Below, in pieces: positions 24,566-33,277 of a stretch of 64,000 bases of DNA. Source of the stretch: Pedobacter cryoconitis (lineage in GTDB: Bacteria; Bacteroidota; Bacteroidia; Sphingobacteriales; Sphingobacteriaceae); assembly GCF_003259615.1 (NCBI RefSeq), contig NZ_QLLR01000024.1:1-64000 (forward strand). Direction: 5' to 3'. The stretch's first letter is position 1. Each line of letters starts with the position of its first letter. A program made the translations under genes and the position numbers. The notes beneath the pieces were generated by a model. It made no database searches. It was given only the letters and a program-made list of their open reading frames with translations, and was not told the DNA's origin.

Positions 24566-26623
24566 ATGAAGCAATTCCTTACGCTTTCACTTCTGACCTT
24601 AACTTTAACAAGCTTTAGTCAGGTCAAACCAGATACAACAAAGAAACTTGAAGAGGTCATTATCCGACCTTATTTTTCTACACAGCCCTTGTTAAGAACA
24701 ACAGGGGCTGTGGCTATTTTAGACAGAAAAGTGCTGGATCAGCAACCTAATAGTTCATTGGTCACGGCTGTAAATACCATATCAGGAGTCCGGATGGAAG
24801 AACGTTCTCCGGGAAGTTACAGACTATCCATAAGAGGAAGCTTATTACGTTCCCCTTTTGGAATTAGAAATGTGAAGATCTACTTTGACGAATTTCCGTT
24901 AACTGATGCAGGCGGAAATAGCTATCTGAATGCACTGGGCTTATCTGGCATACAAAATATTCAAATATTAAAAGGCCCTCAAAGTAGTATCTATGGTGCT
25001 AATTCTGGAGGAGTCGTATTAATTGCGCCCAATACTATAGCTACAGACAGTACCCAGATTTCATTAAATCTTACCGGCGGTTCATTTGGCCTGCTCCATG
25101 AAAACCTGAACCTTGGTAAAAGGTGGAAAAACTACACCCTGAACATTAACCAGTCCTATCAAAGAAGTGACGGTTTCCGTGACCATAGCCAAATGGAAAG
25201 GAAATATTTGCAGGTACATCAAAAATGGGATTATACGCCAAAATCAAACCTGACAGCCTTGTTGTTCTATAGCGATTTACAGTATGAAACTCCGGGAGGG
25301 TTAACAGCAGCAGAGTATGAATTGAACCCAAAAGCATCAAGACCAGCTTTTGGTAAAATCAGAAGTCCGGCAGAACAGCAGGCAGGTATTTACAGCAAAA
25401 CTTTTTATGCAGGAGTGACGAACAACTGGCAATTAAGTTCACAGTTTAAACATGTTCTTTCTGCGTTCACTTCTTACACAGATTTCAAGAATCCATTCCT
25501 CACTAATTACGAACACCGGAAGGAATTCACAATTGGAATTCGAACATATGTGGAATACTTTAAAAAATCAGAAGATGTTACCTGGAGATTCAACCTGGGT
25601 CTAGAAGCCGCTAAAACAGCTTCAAACATTGATAATAGAGATAATGACTACGGAATACCGGGTAATTTGCAAGCTTCAGACCGACTAAAAGCAGTAACCG
25701 ATTTTAGTTATGCACATTTAAATGTGGATATCTTTCAAAGACTTTTACTGGAATTCTCAGTTAGCGGAAACTTATATCAATACAAATATGAACGTAAAGC
25801 TCCTGTTCCTGACCCTCAGAAAACGAAGAATTTTGACTTGCAGTTTATGCCCAGAGCAGCCCTCTCTTATTTATTAAATAAAGAACTATCCTTACGCGGA
25901 TCTGTTAGCCGCGGTTATTCACCGCCCACACTTGCCGAAATCAGGGCATCGGACAATGTAATTAATATGGACTTACAACCAGAAAGCGGCTGGAATTATG
26001 AAACAGGGATCAGGTACCAAACAGCAAACCGCACAATATCTTTAGATCTCAATACTTTTTACTATCGGCTAAAAAATGCAATTGTCCGGAGATTAAATGA
26101 AAATGGCACAGAATTTTTCGTCAATGCAGGCGGAACAAAACAGTGGGGATTAGAAGCTTCCGCCTCAGCATGGCTGGTTCAGTCAAATAAAAACCGTTTT
26201 ATCAGAGGATTATCAATTAAAAGTGCCTACACACTAAGCCGCTTTAAATTCGATCATTATATGGATCGTACAGTAGATCTTTCAGGGAAAGACCTTACCG
26301 GTGTTCCAAAAAACGTTATCGTCACCTCCATAGATCTGCAATTGCCAAAAGGGTTCTATATTTTCCTGCAACACAATTATACTTCAGGAATTCCGCTAAC
26401 GGATGCCAATACCGTTTATGCAAAGGACTATCATTTGGTACAAAGCAAAATCGGCTGGAAAGAACTGCACATAGCAAATATTCCGGTAGAAATCTTTGCT
26501 GGTGCAGATAACCTGCTCAACCAAAATTACAGCCTTGGTAACGATCTGAATGCTGCCGGAGGAAGATACTTCAATCCTGCAGCCACCAGAAGCTTTTATG
26601 GCGGACTAAATATTCATTTCTAA
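24566..26623 (+). CDS. TonB-dependent receptor, PqqU/YncD-like
   Basis: 685 aa with a signal peptide, no carboxypeptidase-regulatory domain, a plug at ~30-160 (TISGVRMEERSPGSYRLSIR, FPLTDAGG) and a barrel ending in Phe. By memory the barrel matches E. coli YncD (PqqU), the PQQ importer, over SDGFRDHS and PGGLTAAEYELNPKASRPA and in the C-terminal plan. The gene begins on the base after the stop of a PQQ-type dehydrogenase, so the two are co-transcribed. PQQ import is the best hypothesis; ferric siderophore or other cargo cannot be excluded. Confidence 0.82.
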   Translation: MKQFLTLSLLTLTLTSFSQVKPDTTKKLEEVIIRPYFSTQPLLRTTGAVAILDRKVLDQQPNSSLVTAVNTISGVRMEERSPGSYRLSIRGSLLRSPFGIRNVKIYFDEFPLTDAGGNSYLNALGLSGIQNIQILKGPQSSIYGANSGGVVLIAPNTIATDSTQISLNLTGGSFGLLHENLNLGKRWKNYTLNINQSYQRSDGFRDHSQMERKYLQVHQKWDYTPKSNLTALLFYSDLQYETPGGLTAAEYELNPKASRPAFGKIRSPAEQQAGIYSKTFYAGVTNNWQLSSQFKHVLSAFTSYTDFKNPFLTNYEHRKEFTIGIRTYVEYFKKSEDVTWRFNLGLEAAKTASNIDNRDNDYGIPGNLQASDRLKAVTDFSYAHLNVDIFQRLLLEFSVSGNLYQYKYERKAPVPDPQKTKNFDLQFMPRAALSYLLNKELSLRGSVSRGYSPPTLAEIRASDNVINMDLQPESGWNYETGIRYQTANRTISLDLNTFYYRLKNAIVRRLNENGTEFFVNAGGTKQWGLEASASAWLVQSNKNRFIRGLSIKSAYTLSRFKFDHYMDRTVDLSGKDLTGVPKNVIVTSIDLQLPKGFYIFLQHNYTSGIPLTDANTVYAKDYHLVQSKIGWKELHIANIPVEIFAGADNLLNQNYSLGNDLNAAGGRYFNPAATRSFYGGLNIHF

Positions 26624-26626
26624 AAA

Positions 26627-26663
26627 ACTATTCCCTCCAACTCCGGCAGGCGGAGGGAATAGT
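26627..26663 (-). terminator. Intrinsic terminator of ssb
   Basis: ACTATTCCCTCC (26627-26638) and GGAGGGAATAGT (26652-26663) form a 12-bp stem with a GC-rich loop. The run of six Ts is on the minus strand, so it serves ssb, while also lying just after the TonB receptor gene. Confidence 0.88.
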
Positions 26664-26667
26664 CACC

Positions 26668-27009
26668 TTATAAGTCATATTTATCAACGACTTCCAGCTT
26701 GTGAATTACGATTTCAGTAGTATACCGCTGATCCCCATTTTTATCCATATAAGTCTGCGCACTCAGCTTCCCTTCTACCTGCATGGCCATACCCTTTTTA
26801 ACGATATTTTCTACCAGTTCTACTTTCTGGTTCCAGAAAATTAAATTAAACCATTGCGTCTGGTCCATTGCCTCTCCTAAGCCATTCTTATAAAACTCAT
26901 GTACGCCCAGACTTAACCTGGCCATCCTTTTCCCTGTAATAAAAGTCACAATTACCGGATCTGTAGCTGCATAACCAGTTAAACGCACGCTGTTTCTTAC
27001 TCTATCCAT
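26668..27009 (-). CDS. ssb: Single-stranded DNA-binding protein, short form
   Basis: 113 aa. One OB fold: NSVRLTGYAATDPVIVTF, then RLSLGVHEFY, QWFNLIFWNQKVELVENIVKK and an ending KLEVVDKYDL. The acidic C-terminal tip (DDDIPF-like) that recruits repair and replication proteins in main SSBs is missing. It may therefore be a secondary SSB rather than the replicative one. It stands alone and ends at a strong terminator. Confidence 0.92.
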   Translation of the reverse strand: MDRVRNSVRLTGYAATDPVIVTFITGKRMARLSLGVHEFYKNGLGEAMDQTQWFNLIFWNQKVELVENIVKKGMAMQVEGKLSAQTYMDKNGDQRYTTEIVIHKLEVVDKYDL

Positions 27010-27245
27010 ATTTCACCTTTTATTTTATTAATACAAATTCTTTGTCCGGAACCGATTTCAAATCCGGTCATTCACCTCTTGCAGCGCAGAAAAAATTGAA
27101 CGTTAAACCATCCCTGACCGTCAAACCAAATATGGGAATAAGAATACCCGTTAGTCGTTCATTAACCGTTTATTATCGGTTAGACTAAGATTTAAAAGAA
27201 AAAATATTTAACCACAAACACACAAAAACAGGGTAAGTTGCTGCT

Positions 27246-27608
27246 ATGAAATATTGCCAGGATTGCGGGACGCTAATTAAAGGACGTACAGATAAAAAAT
27301 TCTGTGATGATTACTGCCGGTGTCATTATAACAATGTGATCAATAGAAACCGGGATCAGAATTTCAAAAAAATCAATAGTATCCTGAAAAAAAACACCGG
27401 TATTCTGGAAAAACTGATTCAGCAGGGAATTAAAACCTCTACACCTTACTTACTTTCTGCGGCAGGTTTCAATTTCAGCTTTTTCACCCATCAATTAAAT
27501 GAACAAAATGGAAAAATCTGCATTTACTGCTATAATTATGGATATATTAAAATAAATGAAGAACAATTAGCAATTAAACAAGTTACTCATTCCCTGTCAT
27601 CTAACTAA
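27246..27608 (+). CDS. Small zinc-ribbon protein, hypothetical
   Basis: 120 aa. The N-terminus holds a probable zinc site: CQDCG at residues 4-8 and FCDDYCRCHY at ~20-29. The rest is Lys/Asn-rich, followed by a hydrophobic stretch (TPYLLSAAGFNFSFF) and a CIYCYNYGY motif. Similar small proteins occur in Sphingobacteriaceae, function unknown. Gene spacing is loose on both sides. Confidence 0.65.
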   Translation: MKYCQDCGTLIKGRTDKKFCDDYCRCHYNNVINRNRDQNFKKINSILKKNTGILEKLIQQGIKTSTPYLLSAAGFNFSFFTHQLNEQNGKICIYCYNYGYIKINEEQLAIKQVTHSLSSN

Positions 27609-27693
27609 AAAAAGTAAAACAACGCCGAAATAGTGAAATTCGAATGACAGGTTATTTCACTGTTAGTACCTCAATATCATTTAGGTTTAGTAC

Positions 27694-27721
27694 TTTGGTC
27701 TATCAATCAATTTAGACCAAA
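27694..27721. promoter_or_regulatory. Inverted repeat just before the DUF2071 gene
   Basis: TTTGGTCTA and TAGACCAAA are perfect 9-bp arms separated by 10 bases. The repeat ends 6 bases before the start codon, so it could be an operator or a hairpin that hides the ribosome-binding region. Confidence 0.6.
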
Positions 27722-27727
27722 TCTTTA

Positions 27728-28441
27728 ATGAGTTTTTTAACCGCAGAATGGAGAAAATTAGCAATTGCTAATTATGCCATCGATCAAGAAATCCTACGCC
27801 CTTACCTGCCAGCAGGTACGGAACTGGACATTTGGAATGACACCTGTTACGTAAGTTTAATAGGTTTCCTTTTTAAAAACACTAAACTACTGGGCTTCAG
27901 TGTTCCTTTTCATGCTAATTTTGAAGAGGTGAACCTGCGTTTCTATGTCAAGTATACAGAAGGCGACACCGTTAAACGCGGCGTAGTCTTTATCAAGGAA
28001 ATAGTGCCTAAATTTGCACTTTCCGTGGTAGCTAATACCGTTTACCATGAACATTATGAAGCCATGCCAATGACCCACAAGTGGTCGGAAACTGAAGATG
28101 AGCGTGAAGTAGAATACAGTTGGAGGTGTAAAAATGAATGGCAGGTTTTCTCTGTAAAAGCGAACAAAGCGCTGTCTGAAATTTTACCGGACAGTGAAGC
28201 TGAATTCATTACCGGACATTACTGGGGTTATACCAAATGTAATGAGACAGAAACTAACGAATACGAAGTAAAACACCCTAAATGGGCACAATATAAAGTT
28301 AAAGAATTCAAAATTGCTGTAGATTTCGCACACACTTATGGCCCGGAATTCGACTGTCTGAACCATCAGGAACCAGTTTCTGTGATGCTGGCAGAAGGTT
28401 CGGACATTTCTGTAGAAGGCAAAAGAGGAATTCAGGGTTAG
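27728..28441 (+). CDS. DUF2071 (YqjF-like) family protein
   Basis: 237 aa, soluble. The family pattern is visible in LRPYLPAGTELDIWND, YVSLIGFLFKNTKL, FEEVNLRFYVKY, GVVFIKEIVPK and FITGHYWGYT. Members adopt an acetoacetate-decarboxylase-like fold; their activity is unknown. It starts a probable operon with the gene at 28462, 20 bases downstream. A 9-bp inverted repeat overlaps its start region. Confidence 0.85.
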   Translation: MSFLTAEWRKLAIANYAIDQEILRPYLPAGTELDIWNDTCYVSLIGFLFKNTKLLGFSVPFHANFEEVNLRFYVKYTEGDTVKRGVVFIKEIVPKFALSVVANTVYHEHYEAMPMTHKWSETEDEREVEYSWRCKNEWQVFSVKANKALSEILPDSEAEFITGHYWGYTKCNETETNEYEVKHPKWAQYKVKEFKIAVDFAHTYGPEFDCLNHQEPVSVMLAEGSDISVEGKRGIQG

Positions 28442-28461
28442 AAACCCTATTTTAAATATTT

Positions 28462-29100
28462 ATGATCAATACATCAGACCTTCAATTGTTGCCAGACAAC
28501 AAAAAACTACAATCCGCCTGCAAAGCTATGGCCGTATTAGATGCCATACTTTGCCAGGACTGGACTTATCGTTATCACTCATACAATAGTCAATGGAGTG
28601 AAGACGAAGAATTTTTTGAAATGCGCAACGGAGAAGGTGACCAGTTGCTGGCGCTATTCAGAAAAGAAGGAGCTGTAATTAATGGTTATTTCTCAGAAGC
28701 AGAACAAGGGGAAAAAGACAAATTAACCGATCAGCTTCCTGAGGTATTCCATGAATTCATTTTTGGAGAACCTGTAGCCTCTGCCGGAACTACTTTTTCA
28801 GTATGGCAACTAAACGGTCAGCCCTGGAAAACAGGAATACCTGCTGAAAATGACGATCATTCAGCAGAACTGCTAACCCCGCTGGATGCAGAACCTGCTA
28901 CCTATATTAAATGGGCATCAGATTATTTCAAAGGAAGTTATGCAGAAGGCGGAATTCCATTGGATACTGTAACCCGGATTTTCAACCAGGAACCATTGAC
29001 TAAAGAGCTGATTTCCTCCTTAGTTAATGAACTGGAAGACTGGGATCAGCTGATAGAGGATCTGATAGAAATTTCATATCCATATCATATAAATCTGTAA
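28462..29100 (+). CDS. Conserved hypothetical protein
   Basis: 212 aa, acidic and soluble, no signal peptide. Conserved-looking parts are ILCQDWTYRYHSYNSQW, EDEEFFEMRNGEGDQ and a C-terminal LEDWDQLIEDLIEISYP. I do not recognise a characterised family; similar proteins occur in Bacteroidota and resemble immunity/SMI1-type small proteins only superficially. It lies 20 bases after the DUF2071 gene and 41 before an MFS gene. Confidence 0.65.
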   Translation: MINTSDLQLLPDNKKLQSACKAMAVLDAILCQDWTYRYHSYNSQWSEDEEFFEMRNGEGDQLLALFRKEGAVINGYFSEAEQGEKDKLTDQLPEVFHEFIFGEPVASAGTTFSVWQLNGQPWKTGIPAENDDHSAELLTPLDAEPATYIKWASDYFKGSYAEGGIPLDTVTRIFNQEPLTKELISSLVNELEDWDQLIEDLIEISYPYHINL

Positions 29101-29125
29101 ACCATGCAATTGGCTCTAACAATCT

Positions 29126-29133
29126 TATCTTTG
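29126..29133 (+). promoter_or_regulatory. -7 element TATCTTTG of the MFS gene
   Basis: Exact TAnnTTTG ending 8 bases before the start codon; the transcript would have a leader of at most a few bases. Confidence 0.5.
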
Positions 29134-29141
29134 CGGCCAAT

Positions 29142-30338
29142 ATGAAATTACTGAAGCTAATTACCAATACAAAAATAAGCCTGATTACACTTTGCCTGGG
29201 TGGCATCAGCCTGGGAATGACAGAATTCATGATGATGGGGGTATTGCCGGATGTCGCTAAAACCCTCAGCATCAGTATTCCCTCAGCAGGGAACTTAATA
29301 TCTATTTATGCCTTAGGTGTAATTATCGGGGCTCCGATAATGGTTGCCGTTCTTGGAAAGTATCCTCCCAAAAAGGTATTGATCGGACTCATGATTACCG
29401 TGGCCAGCGGTAACATCTTATTCAGCTTTGCCCCAACCTATGAATTATTGCTGGTTGCACGTTTTTTGGTTGGCTTACCACACGGTGCTTTTTTTGGTAT
29501 CGGTGCAGTAGTTGCCAGCAGACTAGCTGACCCCGGAAGTGAAGCCAAATCAGTTTCAGTGATGTTTGCCGGACTTACGATAGCGAATATAATTGGCGTA
29601 CCTCTGGGCACATTTATCGGTCACAATGTGAGCTGGAGAATTTCCTTCCTTTTAGTCTCTGTAATAGCACTGATTACCGCAGCCAGCATCAAATTATGGT
29701 TGCCGGTGCTCCCATCACAATCAGAAACCAAGTTTTCGGACAGCCTTAAAGTATTTAAAAAACCAGAACTCTGGATCATTATAGGAATTTCTGCGATCGG
29801 TACAGGAGGATTATTTGCCTGGATCAGTTATATCGCACCGCTGATGACAGAAGTCGCACACTTCAACAGCAATATGATTACGCCGATCATGGTCATTGCA
29901 GGCCTGGGAATGGCAGTAGGTAATTTCATTGGCGGCCGTTTGGCAGACAAGTTTTCACCACTTAAAACAACTAGTTACTTATTATTGGCTATGATTGTTA
30001 CCCTGATCCTGGTTGCTCTTTTAAGTCATATTAAAGTTGCAGCAATCCTGTTGACTTTCATTACAGGAGCACTCGCCTTCGCAGTTATTGCACCAATGCA
30101 AATGCTGATGATAGGCGCAGCAAAAGGCGCAGAAATGTTAGCCTCTTCCTCTATGCAGGCCAGTGCGAATACAGGTAATGCTTTAGGTGCATTTTTAGGA
30201 GGTATGCCAATTGCAGCCTACGGCTTTACCTCGCCACAATATGTAGGTGCGGGATTAGCCTTCGGTGGATTCTTACTCTGTATGTTGCTAACCTCCATGT
30301 TAAATAACAGGACAAAATTGAAAACTGCTATCGCTTAG
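29142..30338 (+). CDS. MFS transporter, AraJ/drug-efflux type
   Basis: 398 aa, twelve predicted transmembrane helices. The DHA1 landmarks are GMTEFMMMGVLPDVAK in helix 1, YALGVIIGAPIM in helix 2, LLVARFLVGLPHGAFFGIG (motif related to MFS motif A/B) and NTGNALGAFLGG in helix 11. Similar proteins export sugars, purines or drugs; the cargo here is unknown. It overlaps the convergent lgt by 11 bases. Confidence 0.88.
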   Translation: MKLLKLITNTKISLITLCLGGISLGMTEFMMMGVLPDVAKTLSISIPSAGNLISIYALGVIIGAPIMVAVLGKYPPKKVLIGLMITVASGNILFSFAPTYELLLVARFLVGLPHGAFFGIGAVVASRLADPGSEAKSVSVMFAGLTIANIIGVPLGTFIGHNVSWRISFLLVSVIALITAASIKLWLPVLPSQSETKFSDSLKVFKKPELWIIIGISAIGTGGLFAWISYIAPLMTEVAHFNSNMITPIMVIAGLGMAVGNFIGGRLADKFSPLKTTSYLLLAMIVTLILVALLSHIKVAAILLTFITGALAFAVIAPMQMLMIGAAKGAEMLASSSMQASANTGNALGAFLGGMPIAAYGFTSPQYVGAGLAFGGFLLCMLLTSMLNNRTKLKTAIA

Positions 30339-31206
30339 CAGTTTTCAATACTACTTTTTGTTTCAGCAGTACTTTTTCTTCTTCTTTCATCGGAGTCTGT
30401 TCCTCGTCCCCTCTTTTAAGGTACATAATTACCATACCCGTTAAAATAAAAGGAATACTCAGCAATTGCCCCATATTCAGCAGCATGCCCGCCTCAAAAG
30501 CAGACTGATCCTCTTTAATAAATTCAATAGCAATTCTGAAACAGAAGATCAGGAAGATGACCATTCCGAAATAAAAACCAGAAGCCCTCGGATATTTCTT
30601 CATCATCAGGTAAACAAAGCCAAAAATCAATAAATAGACGATAGCCTCATATAATTGTGCCGGATGGCGCGGAATATTATCATCCCTTAGAAAAACAAAA
30701 GCCCAGCTCACATCAGTCGGCTTACCAATAATTTCTGAATTCATCAGATTACCCAACCGGATAAAAGTACCTGCAAGCGGAACTACCAGGGCAACCTGGT
30801 CTAGCAGGAACCACAATTTCACCTTGAACTTTCTGCTAAATAAAATTAAGCTCAGCATAATTCCTATTCCACCACCGTGACTTGCCAATCCCAGGAAACC
30901 AGTGATCCGGAAATGCGGTGTAAAAGTAACCGGGAGTACAGCTTCCAGCGGATGCTGAGAAAAATAAGCAAAATCATAAAACAGCACGTGTCCCAGACGT
31001 GCCCCGATTAATGTTCCCAGAACAGCATAAATCGTTAAAGAATCCATCAGCTCCACATCAATCCCATATTTAATAAATTGTTTTTTGACTACGATATAAC
31101 TAAAAACAAAAGCAAGCAGAAAAAACAGGGAATAATACTTTAAAGCGAAAAAACCTAAATCTATCAGCGAATCACCGGGGTTCCATATTATGGTAGCTAT
31201 ACTCAT
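30328..31206 (-). CDS. lgt: Prolipoprotein diacylglyceryl transferase
   Basis: 292 aa with about seven transmembrane helices. It transfers diacylglycerol from phosphatidylglycerol to the lipobox Cys of prelipoproteins, the first step of lipoprotein maturation. Lgt motifs are LGARLGHVLFYD, SHGGGIGIM, the signature RLGNLMNSEIIGKPTD and RHPAQLYEA. The many lipoproteins of the window (SusD, GH30, MsrB and others) are its substrates. A full promoter lies at 31235-31264. Confidence 0.96.
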   Translation of the reverse strand: MSIATIIWNPGDSLIDLGFFALKYYSLFFLLAFVFSYIVVKKQFIKYGIDVELMDSLTIYAVLGTLIGARLGHVLFYDFAYFSQHPLEAVLPVTFTPHFRITGFLGLASHGGGIGIMLSLILFSRKFKVKLWFLLDQVALVVPLAGTFIRLGNLMNSEIIGKPTDVSWAFVFLRDDNIPRHPAQLYEAIVYLLIFGFVYLMMKKYPRASGFYFGMVIFLIFCFRIAIEFIKEDQSAFEAGMLLNMGQLLSIPFILTGMVIMYLKRGDEEQTPMKEEEKVLLKQKVVLKTAKR

Positions 31207-31234
31207 ATTTCCTTAAAATTTGTATTAATGCCTG

Positions 31235-31264
31235 CAAATATAGGCCATATATACACATATGCAA
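31235..31264 (-). promoter_or_regulatory. Promoter of lgt
   Basis: Minus strand: TTG (31262-31264), 19-base spacer, TATATTTG (31235-31242), giving a leader of about 20 bases. Confidence 0.75.
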
Positions 31265-31295
31265 TCACGTTGCAGATTTGAAATCAAATTAATCC

Positions 31296-31303
31296 TATCT
31301 TTG
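31296..31303 (+). promoter_or_regulatory. -7 element of the receptor-transposase-domain fusion gene
   Basis: TATCTTTG matches TAnnTTTG exactly, 37 bases before the start codon. Candidate -33 TTG/TTTG sites sit at 23 and 15 bases, both outside the usual range. Confidence 0.55.
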
Positions 31304-31340
31304 CTTTCATACCAGATGCCAAGGCCTTTCTTATTCATTT

Positions 31341-33248
31341 ATGTTTAACCGGTTCACACTCTCACGCTTAAGTACCTTACTCACAGTAATTCTCCTGCTT
31401 GTTATTAGTCCGGCTATTTATGCGCAGCAACCAGTCACCGTAAACGACAATATCAATCAGCACATCTTTAATTTTGGTGAGATAGAATGGTTAAAAGACA
31501 CCCAAAACAAGCTCAGCTTTGAGCAGATCAGCAGTAAAGATTTTGATCAGCATTTCATAAAAAGCATAAAAAGCACTCCGCAAACTACCGATCTGAAAGC
31601 AACCTATTGGTTTAGAATTAAGATTAAACACAATAGTAAAGCCAGCAAAAGATACCTGCTGGAGTTCTTCGATCAAACCATAGACCATGTAACCGCCTAT
31701 TTACCCCAAAAGGACGGACATTACAAAATCAAAGAATTCGGTGATCAATTCAACTTTGACCAGCGTGAACTTCACCATAAAAACTTCGAGCTGTACATCA
31801 ATAACGACAATGATGAAACACAGCTTTATTACTTCAAATTTAAATCCTCACAGATCTCTGATGCCATCATCGTACTCAGAAGCGTAGACTGGTTTATCTC
31901 TTACGCACTGGATGAATACTTTTATTTCGGCATATTCTATGGAATGATCCTGGTTTTTAGCTTCTATAACCTGATCATGTTTATCGCCATGCGGCAAAGA
32001 CAATACCTCTATTACGTACTGTATAATCTAAGCGTGGGTTTCTTTGAAATGAGTACAGACGGTATCGCCTACCAGTATTTATGGTCTTCCGCTACCGGAT
32101 GGAACCAGATTGCTTATGCCTTTGCCCTGTATGCAACCAGTATATTTGCCCTGCTGTTTACCAAAGAACTGCTCTTTGTGAAAGCTAATGCCCCGAAACT
32201 AAACAAGTTTATACTTTATATCATCAGCATCCGGACAGTCCTGTTTCTTTACAGCCTGATCATAGACCAGTCATTGCTTACCTATAAATTCCTCGAATTT
32301 ATTCCCCTTGCTGTAGCCTTCTATACCGGTATTTATATTTACAAACAAGGTTATAAGCCTGCCCGTTTCTTTGTTTTAGGCTATAGTTTTCTTTTTATCG
32401 GCTTTACCTTAAAATTCCTGATTATGCTGGGATTTGCCTGGCTAAACTTTGGGGTGATCAGCTATTACAGTCTGAGCTTCTGTTTTATTCTGGAAATGGT
32501 ATTTCTTTCCTTTGCTATTGGCGATAAACTGCGCATTCTGAAAACCAAGGAAGAAAAAGTACAGCGTCAGATGATCCATCAGATGGCAGAAAATGTAAAA
32601 CTGAAAGACACTCTAAACCAGCAACTGGAAACTAAAGTAGAAGAACGCACTAAAGAAGTATTTCATAAATCCCTAATTATTGAAGCTAAAAATGCGGAGC
32701 TGCTTGCAGTTAATGACAGGCTGCAGCAACAAGCAGAAGAAATATCCAGGATGAACATACTCCTGGAACAAGACAATCAGGAACTGCAAACCAATGTAGA
32801 AAAAGTAACCCGTGACCGCGTGATGTCTGCTGATGTTGATTTTGAAGAATTCAGTAAAATCTATCCCGACAAAGACAGCTGCAACCTGTTTCTGTCCGAA
32901 CTCAAATGGAAAGACGGTTATAGCTGCCGCAAATGTAAAAACACACATTTCTATAGCGGGCACATCACCTTTAGCAGAAGGTGCAGTAAATGCGGATATG
33001 AAGAATCTGTTACTGCTTATACCGTTTTTCAAAATACCCGTATCCCCATTAATAAAGCATTTTATATGATTTTCCTGATCTACTCCAGTAAAGGAAAAAT
33101 CTCTTCACACAAGCTCGCTGAAATACTGAATATCCGCCAAAGTACCTGCTGGACTTATGGTTCCAAGATCAAACTCCTGATGGAAGAAAGAAAAACAGTA
33201 CTAAAAAAGACCAGCAAAAACGGGTGGAGCCAGCTTGTTCTGGATTAA
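31341..33248 (+). CDS. 7TMR-DISM membrane receptor fused to an IS1595-type transposase zinc ribbon and HTH
   Basis: 635 aa in one uninterrupted frame. Residues 1-29 are a signal peptide. 30-185 match the 7TMR-DISM extracellular sensor (a beta sandwich often binding carbohydrate). 190-398 hold seven transmembrane helices. 400-492 form a coiled coil. The C-terminus (about 500-615) reads like the transposase zinc ribbon of IS1595 elements: FSKIYPDKDSCNLFLSELKW, Cys 529/532 and 548/551, SVTAYTVFQNTRIPINKAF, and a helix-turn-helix at ~584-615 (KLAEILNIRQSTCW). The protein ends 20 residues later with no DDE domain, so it cannot transpose. It is most simply a membrane-bound DNA-binding regulator for the sus locus downstream; that role is inference. 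Confidence 0.85.
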   Translation: MFNRFTLSRLSTLLTVILLLVISPAIYAQQPVTVNDNINQHIFNFGEIEWLKDTQNKLSFEQISSKDFDQHFIKSIKSTPQTTDLKATYWFRIKIKHNSKASKRYLLEFFDQTIDHVTAYLPQKDGHYKIKEFGDQFNFDQRELHHKNFELYINNDNDETQLYYFKFKSSQISDAIIVLRSVDWFISYALDEYFYFGIFYGMILVFSFYNLIMFIAMRQRQYLYYVLYNLSVGFFEMSTDGIAYQYLWSSATGWNQIAYAFALYATSIFALLFTKELLFVKANAPKLNKFILYIISIRTVLFLYSLIIDQSLLTYKFLEFIPLAVAFYTGIYIYKQGYKPARFFVLGYSFLFIGFTLKFLIMLGFAWLNFGVISYYSLSFCFILEMVFLSFAIGDKLRILKTKEEKVQRQMIHQMAENVKLKDTLNQQLETKVEERTKEVFHKSLIIEAKNAELLAVNDRLQQQAEEISRMNILLEQDNQELQTNVEKVTRDRVMSADVDFEEFSKIYPDKDSCNLFLSELKWKDGYSCRKCKNTHFYSGHITFSRRCSKCGYEESVTAYTVFQNTRIPINKAFYMIFLIYSSKGKISSHKLAEILNIRQSTCWTYGSKIKLLMEERKTVLKKTSKNGWSQLVLD

Positions 33249-33277
33249 AGCCATTAAAATCACATTAATTCTTTAAG

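Noticed and set aside
31341-33248. Assembly artefact or IS insertion joining a receptor gene to a transposase fragment
   Set aside because: The frame is continuous, a coiled coil links the parts, no terminal inverted repeats or target duplication are seen at the junction, codon use does not change, and the protein ends cleanly after the DNA-binding part.
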